From NCBI GenBank assembly GCA_964549595.1, contig CAZJWK010000085.1, forward strand, positions 1-12,713: a DNA stretch of 12,713 nucleotides, in the 5' to 3' direction. A program made the translations under genes and the position numbers. This stretch comes from CAZQQN01 sp964549595. Its GTDB lineage: Bacteria; Bacteroidota; Bacteroidia; CAILMK01; CAYYUA01. A model generated the notes under the pieces. It was not told the origin of the DNA. It searched no databases and saw only the letters and a program-made list of their open reading frames with translations. Shown piece after piece: positions 6,294-11,744 of the stretch; position 1 is the first letter of the stretch; each line of letters opens with the position of its first letter.

Positions 6294-7382
6294 ATGGAGC
6301 AAAATAATTATATTACCAGCGTAATCAGGGGTACAGGCAGTTATATCCCCTCGAGGCGCATTACTAATGGTGCATTTCTATCGAACGAATTCTATGACCA
6401 GTCCGGTAATCTCATTGATAAATCTAACCAGGAGATTATTGATAAATTTCTGGCCATTACTGCCATCGAGGAGCGTAGATATGTCACGGATGATCTGACA
6501 ACCTCGGACATTGCGTACTACGCAGCCTCGGAAGCCGTAAAGTCGACCGGGATCGATGTGGAAACCCTGGATTACGTCATTGTTGCCCATGATTTTGGGG
6601 ATGTAAGGGTGGACAACAAGCAATTGGACATGGTACCGAGCCTGGCAGCTCGGGTAAAACAGCAATTAGGCATAGAAAACCCCGATGCTGTGGCTTATGA
6701 CCTTCCTTTTGGCTGTGCAGGTTGGTTACAAGGCGTCATTCAAGCCAATATTTTCATAAAATCCGGTTATGCCAATAAAGTGATGGTAGTCGGCAGTGAA
6801 ACGTTGTCAAAGGTTATTGATCCCCATGACCGGGATAGCATGCTTTATGCGGATGGGGCCGGAGCCGTCATTATTGAGGCAAAAACCAGTCAAAAGCCTG
6901 CCGGCATCCTTGTTCACAAAAGCCGATCGGATGCTTTGAAATATTCCCACATGCTTTACATGGGGCCCTCTTACAAACCTGAAAAAGCAAAAGATGGGGA
7001 ACTTTACTTAAAAATGAATGGGCAAAAACTTTATCAGTATGCAGTGGAAAAAGTCCCCGAAGCCATTCAGGCATGCCTTGAAAAGGTCGATATGTCGTTG
7101 ACAGATATTACCAAACTCTTGGCTCATCAAGCCAACGGTAAAATGGATAATGCCATTGCCAAACGGCTTTTTAAACTCAATGATGCAGGCCAGCCCCCGG
7201 ATAAGCTTATGCCCATGACCATAGAATGGTTGGGAAACTCATCCGTAGCAACCTTGCCCACGTTATTGGATTTAATGTGGAAAGGGCAGATGGAGGAGCA
7301 TCAAATAAAGGAAGGAGATGTTTTGGCTTTTGCTTCAGTAGGCGCAGGGATGAATATCAATGCCTTGGTTTATCAAATGTGA
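6294..7382 (+). CDS. FabH-like 3-oxoacyl-ACP synthase III family protein
   Basis: A 362-residue thiolase-fold condensing enzyme of the FabH (ketoacyl synthase III) type. The complete catalytic triad is visible: Cys141 in DLPFGCAGWLQGV, His278 in LLAHQAN (with Asn281) and Asn315 in WLGNSSVATLP. The ADGAGAVIIEA block (186-196) and C-terminal FASVGAGMNINALVY also match. Such enzymes condense an acyl-CoA primer with malonyl-ACP, using the Cys as acyl carrier. Whether this copy initiates fatty acids or makes a specialised acyl product cannot be told. It is inserted between moaD and moaE, whose products form one complex, and has its own candidate promoter (6255-6269). A 22-base gap separates it from moaE. 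It is somewhat longer than E. coli FabH (317 residues). Confidence 0.87.
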   Translation: MEQNNYITSVIRGTGSYIPSRRITNGAFLSNEFYDQSGNLIDKSNQEIIDKFLAITAIEERRYVTDDLTTSDIAYYAASEAVKSTGIDVETLDYVIVAHDFGDVRVDNKQLDMVPSLAARVKQQLGIENPDAVAYDLPFGCAGWLQGVIQANIFIKSGYANKVMVVGSETLSKVIDPHDRDSMLYADGAGAVIIEAKTSQKPAGILVHKSRSDALKYSHMLYMGPSYKPEKAKDGELYLKMNGQKLYQYAVEKVPEAIQACLEKVDMSLTDITKLLAHQANGKMDNAIAKRLFKLNDAGQPPDKLMPMTIEWLGNSSVATLPTLLDLMWKGQMEEHQIKEGDVLAFASVGAGMNINALVYQM

Positions 7383-7404
7383 AATAATAAATGTATGAAT
7401 CACG

Positions 7405-7878
7405 ATGGCTGAAAAAAGCTTTTTTCTGGAAGGCCCGATTCCACCTTCTTTGACAGGGGAAGTAATCGGGAAACATAGTCATAAAACCGAAATAGGAGGC
7501 CATGCTTTGTTTTTAGGCCAGGTAAGAGCGGATAAACAGGATGGCCAAACCGTGCAGTCCATTGAATATACGGCTTATCAGTCCATGGCTAATACTGAGT
7601 TGGATAAAATCAAAGAGGAGGTAATCAACAATTACAGTTTGACTTGCGTCCACTTATACCACAGCTTGGGTGAGGTAAAAGCCGGAGAGATTTCGCTATT
7701 TGTGATGGTTTCAGCACCACACCGTCAAGAGGCTTTTGAAGGGCAAAAAGCATTGGTTGAGGCTATTAAAACCCGTGTACCCATCTGGGGAAAAGAGAGT
7801 TTTTCAAATGGCGGGCATCAATGGAAAACCAACGAAGAACTCATAAATCAATCCGAACATGCGGGACATCACTCATAA
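7405..7878 (+). CDS. moaE: Molybdopterin synthase catalytic subunit MoaE
   Basis: MoaE with MoaD converts cyclic pyranopterin monophosphate to molybdopterin by inserting two dithiolene sulfurs. The 157-residue product shows the family signature GGHALFLGQVRADKQDG (31-47) with Arg41, IEYTAYQSMANTEL (53-66), HSLGEVKAGE (86-95), and the catalytic-site block TRVPIWGKE (123-131) with conserved Lys130. Length is typical (about 150). The last 20 bases overlap the start of the moaC-moaB fusion in another frame, suggesting translational coupling. The C-terminal tail (EHAGHHS) is histidine-rich and probably without function. Confidence 0.95.
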   Translation: MAEKSFFLEGPIPPSLTGEVIGKHSHKTEIGGHALFLGQVRADKQDGQTVQSIEYTAYQSMANTELDKIKEEVINNYSLTCVHLYHSLGEVKAGEISLFVMVSAPHRQEAFEGQKALVEAIKTRVPIWGKESFSNGGHQWKTNEELINQSEHAGHHS

Positions 7879-8767
7879 AATCCAATCACTACGGACTGCC
7901 ATAGCGCAAGCAACAATAAAAGCCCATCCTGAAAGCATAGAAAAGGTAAAAACTCAGCAAATCCCCAAAGGAGATGTATTTGAAATTGCAAGGACAGCGG
8001 GCATGATGGCGGTTAAAAAAACCCATGAAGCCATTCCCCATTGTCATCCCATTCCCATCGATAATACCGATATCAGTTTTGAGACAAATACGGATACCCT
8101 TACCTTGAAGATCCTGGTCAACTCCATCAACCGGACTGGCTGTGAAATGGAAGCCATGTACGGGGCCAATGTAGTGGCCACTACCATTTATGATCTTCTT
8201 AAACCAGTTGATGATCAAGTAGAAATCCAAAGCATCAAATTAAAGGAAAAGCATGGCGGTTTATCCGATTATGCCGATCAGCCATCAAAGGATTTGACCG
8301 GTGCTGTATTGGTGGCCTCTGATTCCATTGCTGGTGGAAAGAAATCCGATAAAGCGGGCCAACTCATTAAAGACCGGTTGGAAAAAGAAGGAGTTGCAGT
8401 GGCTCATTATGAAATCATTCCTGACGAACAGCCGGATATCCAACAGAAAATACAATCCTACTACGAGGAAGGAATTGACTTGATCACCTCCACTGGCGGT
8501 ACCGGTTTATCACCCCGCGATGTGACACCTGAAGCCATCCGGCCTATGCTGGATGTTGAAATACCGGGCATTATGGAAGCTGCACGGTCTTTCGGCCAGG
8601 AACGTACGCCCTATGCCATGCTTTCGAGAAGTCTTGCCGGGCTAAAGGGTAGCTCTATTATCCTTGCTTTACCCGGCTCTTCCAGAGGAGCATCTGAAAC
8701 AATGGACGCGCTCTTCCCTTATTTGCTGCATCTTTACCGGGTGATTGCGGGGCGAAGGCATGGGTGA
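7859..8767 (+). CDS. moaCB: MoaC-MoaB fusion: pyranopterin synthase and molybdopterin adenylyltransferase
   Basis: Two Moco enzymes are fused in 302 residues. Residues about 15-140 are MoaC, which with MoaA turns GTP into cyclic pyranopterin monophosphate: KKTHEAIPHCHPIPI (53-67), RTGCEMEAM (92-100) and TIYDLLK with Asp112 and Lys115, matching the catalytic Asp/Lys pair of E. coli MoaC. Residues about 147-300 are a MoaB/MogA-type adenylyltransferase, which activates molybdopterin for MoeA: GAVLVASDSIAGG (148-160), STGGTGLSPRDVTPEA (211-226), EIPGIMEAAR and ALPGSSRGASETM (269-282). The domains catalyse non-consecutive steps, so the fusion links early and late parts of the pathway. It overlaps moaE by 20 bases and is the last gene of the run. 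Confidence 0.95.
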   Translation: MRDITHKIQSLRTAIAQATIKAHPESIEKVKTQQIPKGDVFEIARTAGMMAVKKTHEAIPHCHPIPIDNTDISFETNTDTLTLKILVNSINRTGCEMEAMYGANVVATTIYDLLKPVDDQVEIQSIKLKEKHGGLSDYADQPSKDLTGAVLVASDSIAGGKKSDKAGQLIKDRLEKEGVAVAHYEIIPDEQPDIQQKIQSYYEEGIDLITSTGGTGLSPRDVTPEAIRPMLDVEIPGIMEAARSFGQERTPYAMLSRSLAGLKGSSIILALPGSSRGASETMDALFPYLLHLYRVIAGRRHG

Positions 8768-8907
8768 AAAACTTGACTGGGGATAATGTATACTTCGCTC
8801 CGATTACCAAATATTGACGTTGGAATTACCTTACATGACAAGGAATTGAGTGGGTTTTATCAGCTTCAATTTGTTTTTCTCCAATAATGAATGCTTTCTT
8901 TGAATAA

Positions 8908-8953
8908 ATTTACTCAATCCATTGCGTAAAAATTCCCAAATTATTGAGTAAAT
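8908..8953. repeat. 11-bp inverted repeat with an extra degenerate copy in the spacer
   Basis: ATTTACTCAAT (8908-8918) and ATTGAGTAAAT (8943-8953) are perfect reverse complements separated by 24 bases. The spacer holds ATTGCGTAAA (8921-8930), a one-mismatch copy of the right arm. Three copies of a 10-bp motif ATTG(A/C)GTAAA within 46 bases suggest clustered binding sites for a regulator rather than a terminator, because the loop is long and no U-run follows. Confidence 0.5.
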
Positions 8954-9055
8954 AAGACTAGCCCGTTTTGTGACAATATTTTTGTACCCCTTAGATACTA
9001 TAATAACCCTTTTCTTCTCTTATCCAGTACTGGAAGTCTGGAGTAGTTTATTTTG

Positions 9056-9098
9056 TGACATAAATCATTTTTTCAAAAAAGGTAACCCCATAGCTTCG
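9056..9098 (+). promoter_or_regulatory. FNR-like site plus -7 element for the RIC-moaA-fnr operon
   Basis: TGACATAAATCAT at 9056-9068 shares both half sites (TGAC, ATCAT) with the sites at 3376 and 11681 but has a different spacer. TAGCTTCG at 9091-9098, a one-mismatch -7 element, begins exactly 35 bases after the site begins. TAACCC lies two bases upstream of the -7. The operon includes the FNR-type regulator itself, so autoregulation is implied. Confidence 0.6.
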
Positions 9099-9126
9099 TT
9101 CCTGATGAAAACCTACCGAAGCTATG
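9089..9126. repeat. 10-bp inverted repeat joining the -7 element and the start codon
   Basis: CATAGCTTCG (9089-9098) and CGAAGCTATG (9117-9126) are perfect reverse complements with an 18-base spacer. The left arm contains the whole predicted -7 element and the right arm contains the ATG of the hemerythrin-domain gene. It could be an operator. In transcripts starting further upstream it could form an RNA hairpin that hides the start codon; transcripts from the predicted local start (about 9103) would lack the left arm. Confidence 0.5.
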
Positions 9127-9804
9127 ATCGATCTGAAAAAAGCTAAGCAAAACGACCCCGTCAAAAAACAGCAGGAAAAGGGAATGGAAGGAGAAGAGTG
9201 GTCTCCCATGAATCCGCCCGATGCCTATGATATTCCTTCTGAAGTGGAACAAGTTCCTTACGAGAAAATGCCAACTATTTTGCAAGCATTAAGCGATGAT
9301 CATCAGACATTACTTAATAAATTGGAAGAAGTGGAAGAGGCCTTGAAGGGTTTTAAGGAAAATAATTGGGTTTTGGGGAAAAGCGGCAATGAAACGTTAA
9401 AATCTTTCTTCACGCTGGTTGATGAGACCCTGTTCCCTCACCAAAGAAGGGAGGAAAAGGCTTTATTCCCAACTTTGAAGGAACGCCTCATTACACACGG
9501 GGAGCACAGCCGGGCCCAGATAGGCACTGAAACCCGTACAGCCATCGATATCCTGGAGGATGACCACCTAAAGGTCATTCAGCTCAATGGTTTAATATTT
9601 AATTTACTGGGCATGGCTTCCCGTTTACCCAACCCGGAGTCAAGGACCCTGTTACTGGATGCCACCTATGAGCAAGCCAGAAGCATGGTGGAAACCCTAA
9701 AACTCCATATCCACCGGGAGGATAAAACCATTTTCCCCTTGGCATGCCAACTTATCACTGGTGAAGAATTTCAGCAAATCGAAGCCCAAAAGGCTTATTG
9801 TTAA
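9124..9804 (+). CDS. Hemerythrin (HHE) domain protein, RIC-like di-iron protein
   Basis: A 226-residue cytoplasmic protein with a hemerythrin-type four-helix domain (about 52-220) after a charged, probably disordered 50-residue N-terminus. Candidate di-iron ligands are His60, His106, Glu110, His148, His195 and Glu199. Their order and spacing (HxxxE pairs 46-47 residues after lone His residues) closely follow YtfE/ScdA (RIC), which repairs Fe-S clusters damaged by nitric oxide or oxidants. The N-terminal ScdA domain with its Cys pair is absent, so the exact function is uncertain; an oxygen- or NO-binding role is an alternative. It is first in an operon with moaA (12-base gap) and the FNR-type regulator, both Fe-S proteins. 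The ATG at 9124 is the first in frame after a stop at 9106. Confidence 0.82.
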   Translation: MIDLKKAKQNDPVKKQQEKGMEGEEWSPMNPPDAYDIPSEVEQVPYEKMPTILQALSDDHQTLLNKLEEVEEALKGFKENNWVLGKSGNETLKSFFTLVDETLFPHQRREEKALFPTLKERLITHGEHSRAQIGTETRTAIDILEDDHLKVIQLNGLIFNLLGMASRLPNPESRTLLLDATYEQARSMVETLKLHIHREDKTIFPLACQLITGEEFQQIEAQKAYC

Positions 9805-9816
9805 ACAAGGAAAGTC

Positions 9817-10806
9817 ATGGAAAACCAGTCAAATTCTCATAAAAAACCGCTTATTGATACATTTGGAAGGGTTCATGATTACTTGCGTATATCCCTAACC
9901 GACCGGTGTAACTTTCGTTGCTTTTACTGCATGCCTGAAGAAGATCCGGGTTTTATGCAGCACAACCAGTTAATGAAGCCTGATGAAATTGAAGCCATAG
10001 CCCAAACATTCGTGGAAATGGGGATTAAAAAGATCAGGATCACAGGCGGAGAACCGTTGGTCCGTAAAGAGGCTCCAGAGATCATTGAACGATTAGGCCA
10101 ATTACCGGTTGAGCTCGCCATTACCACGAATGGGGCATTAATGCACCTATACCCGGAAACTTTTAAAAAGGCAGGCCTGAGAGCCATTAACGTTAGCCTG
10201 GATACGCTCAGAACTGAGAAATTCAAAGCTGTCACAAAAAGAAATCAAGGTCAACGGGTTCTTAAAAACATTGAGCAATTCATCCGGGAAGGATTTCACC
10301 TTAAGGTGAATATGGTTGTGAATCGCTCTACCAATCAGCAGGAACTATTGGACTTTGTGGAATGGACCCGGAATGTGCCCGTTCATATTCGTTTCATTGA
10401 ATTTATGCCTTTCCAGGGGAACTCCTGGGAGTGGGAGCAAATGGTCCCCTACCAGGAGATGCTGGATATGCTTGAAACGTATTACCCCATTGAACGCCTT
10501 CAGGACAAACCTAACGACACATCAAAGAACTATAGGGTGGAGGGATTTGAAGGAACCTTTGCAGTGATCAGTTCTGTCACAGCTCCTTTTTGTGAAACCT
10601 GCAACCGGTTACGGCTATTAGCAGATGGTCAACTGCGAAATTGCCTTTTTTCGGATGAGCAGGTCAATCTAATGGAAGCCTATCGGCAGGGCCAAGATAT
10701 TGAGCCCCTAATTCTCGAAAATGTTCACCATAAGTATTGGCAACAGGGAGGCAAACAGTTGTCACAAGAAACCACCCTTCAATCAATGGTCAGTATTGGC
10801 GGTTAA
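9817..10806 (+). CDS. moaA: GTP 3',8-cyclase MoaA (radical SAM)
   Basis: MoaA performs the first Moco step, radical rearrangement of GTP to 3',8-cyclo-GTP, which MoaC then converts to cyclic pyranopterin monophosphate. The radical-SAM cluster motif CNFRCFYC places cysteines at 31, 35 and 38. The SAM-binding GGEP is at 77-80. The second, substrate-binding cluster motif is Cys259, Cys262 and Cys276 (CETCNRLRLL...LRNC). The protein ends in the conserved Gly-Gly (SIGG), needed by family members for catalysis. Length 329 is normal. It lies 12 bases downstream of the RIC-like gene and 12 bases upstream of the regulator, separate from the other Moco genes but with the same type of upstream site. Both Fe-S clusters make it oxygen- and NO-sensitive, which fits its neighbours. 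Confidence 0.97.
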   Translation: MENQSNSHKKPLIDTFGRVHDYLRISLTDRCNFRCFYCMPEEDPGFMQHNQLMKPDEIEAIAQTFVEMGIKKIRITGGEPLVRKEAPEIIERLGQLPVELAITTNGALMHLYPETFKKAGLRAINVSLDTLRTEKFKAVTKRNQGQRVLKNIEQFIREGFHLKVNMVVNRSTNQQELLDFVEWTRNVPVHIRFIEFMPFQGNSWEWEQMVPYQEMLDMLETYYPIERLQDKPNDTSKNYRVEGFEGTFAVISSVTAPFCETCNRLRLLADGQLRNCLFSDEQVNLMEAYRQGQDIEPLILENVHHKYWQQGGKQLSQETTLQSMVSIGG

Positions 10807-10818
10807 AAGAAGAGGAAA

Positions 10819-11529
10819 ATGGCTACAGTCAGAAAAGCCAAATCCCTTTCCGTTCCCGACTGTAAAAGGTGTAGATGCCGCTTTTGCCTTTTCCAATATA
10901 ACTGTGACCAGGATTTATTGGCTAAGGTTGACAACCATAAAAGTACGCTGACCTTTAAAGCTGGTGAGTATCTTTTTAAAGAAGGTAATGAGGTACTGGG
11001 TATTTATGTGGTCTATAGCGGAAGCGTCAAAATTCTCAGGAAATGGGACCAAAGCAAGCAATACGTTATTCATCTCGCTAAAGAGGGGGATTTATTGGGT
11101 ATAAGAGGGCTCAATAATAAACGCATTCATGCAGTCTCAGCCCAGACCATGACTGCTACTACCCTGTGCTATTTTCCAATAGCTTTTTTCCGAAAAGCGG
11201 TTTGGGATAATGAGGCCGTTAATGAACATTTTTTTGAATACCTTACCGCTGAATTGAATAAGGATGAAAACCGAATGGGCAACCTGGCTTACTTAACGGT
11301 TAAAGGTCGTTTAGCTGAGGGGCTTTTAGGGCAGAATGGTTTATATGCTCATGTAGAAAGTACTACTTTTACAATAAGCCGGACTGATCTTGCATCTTTT
11401 GCAGGGACCTCCTACGAGACAGTAATACGTACCCTTAAAGAAATGGAGGAGGAGGGCTTGATAAAAACGCAAGGAAAGCAAGTCCAAATTTTAACCCCCA
11501 ATACTTTAAAAGGTTTTTTTGTAGAGTAG
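10819..11529 (+). CDS. FNR-type Crp/Fnr regulator with four Fe-S cysteine ligands
   Basis: A 236-residue Crp/Fnr family transcription factor: cysteine-rich N-terminus, cyclic-nucleotide-like beta-barrel (about 42-125), dimer helix and C-terminal winged helix-turn-helix (about 160-225). Cys20, Cys23 and Cys29 (CRFCLFQYNC) have the same C-x2-C-x5-C spacing as the E. coli FNR cluster ligands, and Cys117 in TTLCYFP aligns with FNR Cys122. A [4Fe-4S] cluster sensing oxygen or NO is therefore likely. Cys15 and Cys18 are extra. The recognition helix reads TSYETVIRTLKEM: the Glu (200) and Arg (204) that contact TGA in FNR and CRP are kept, but FNR's Ser212 position is Ile203. It is last in the RIC-moaA operon, whose promoter carries a likely binding site, implying autoregulation. 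Confidence 0.93.
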   Translation: MATVRKAKSLSVPDCKRCRCRFCLFQYNCDQDLLAKVDNHKSTLTFKAGEYLFKEGNEVLGIYVVYSGSVKILRKWDQSKQYVIHLAKEGDLLGIRGLNNKRIHAVSAQTMTATTLCYFPIAFFRKAVWDNEAVNEHFFEYLTAELNKDENRMGNLAYLTVKGRLAEGLLGQNGLYAHVESTTFTISRTDLASFAGTSYETVIRTLKEMEEEGLIKTQGKQVQILTPNTLKGFFVE

Positions 11530-11597
11530 GGGCTCTTCGTTCAGTGATAATTTCACCTTCTAATAAAAGATAAGGCTCTTCATTTTACTTGTAGCAT

Positions 11598-11620
11598 CAT
11601 GGATGATTAACCCGTCCATG
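11598..11620 (+). terminator. Weak hairpin downstream of the regulator gene
   Basis: CATGGA (11598-11603) pairs with TCCATG (11615-11620) across an 11-base loop. It lies about 70 bases after the operon stop codon and is followed by an A/T-rich tract (AATAATATTTTA) rather than a proper U-run. It is the only candidate terminator between the operon and the lyase promoter, and a poor one. Confidence 0.2.
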
Positions 11621-11680
11621 GGTGCAATAATATTTTATCAAATAAAGCCAAAAGATAATTTAACCGCCTTCCCTTAGACC

Positions 11681-11723
11681 TGACTCATATCATAATTCCG
11701 GTCTCCTTACCCACCTACCTTTG
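11681..11723 (+). promoter_or_regulatory. FNR-like site plus perfect -7 element for the lyase gene
   Basis: TGACTCATATCAT at 11681-11693 shares 14 consecutive bases with the site at 3376. TACCTTTG at 11716-11723 is a perfect TAnnTTTG -7 element and begins exactly 35 bases after the site begins. Transcription would start near 11727-11730, giving a very short leader of about 15-18 bases before the ATG at 11745. TTACCC lies three bases upstream of the -7 element. Confidence 0.65.
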
Positions 11724-11744
11724 CATATCAGAAAATATGGAGCA

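Larger units (their letters stand above)
8768..9123 (+). other. Non-coding stretch with repeats and regulatory sites
   Basis: No gene is supported here. No strong terminator with a U-run follows moaCB. The middle holds an 11-bp perfect inverted repeat (8908-8918 and 8943-8953). TTTTGTGACA occurs twice (8965-8974 and 9051-9060): the second copy begins the FNR-like site of the next operon, while the first has no matching second half site. The end of the stretch carries the operon promoter and a 10-bp inverted repeat reaching the start codon. Confidence 0.6.

Noticed and set aside
8965..8983. Second FNR-like site beginning TTTTGTGACA
   Set aside because: It shares the first ten bases with the 9051 copy but lacks the ATCAT half, and no -7-like element begins 35 bases downstream.
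9105..9146. 13-codon ORF overlapping the start of the RIC-like gene
   Set aside because: Short, no coupling geometry beyond overlap, and no recognisable feature; likely chance.
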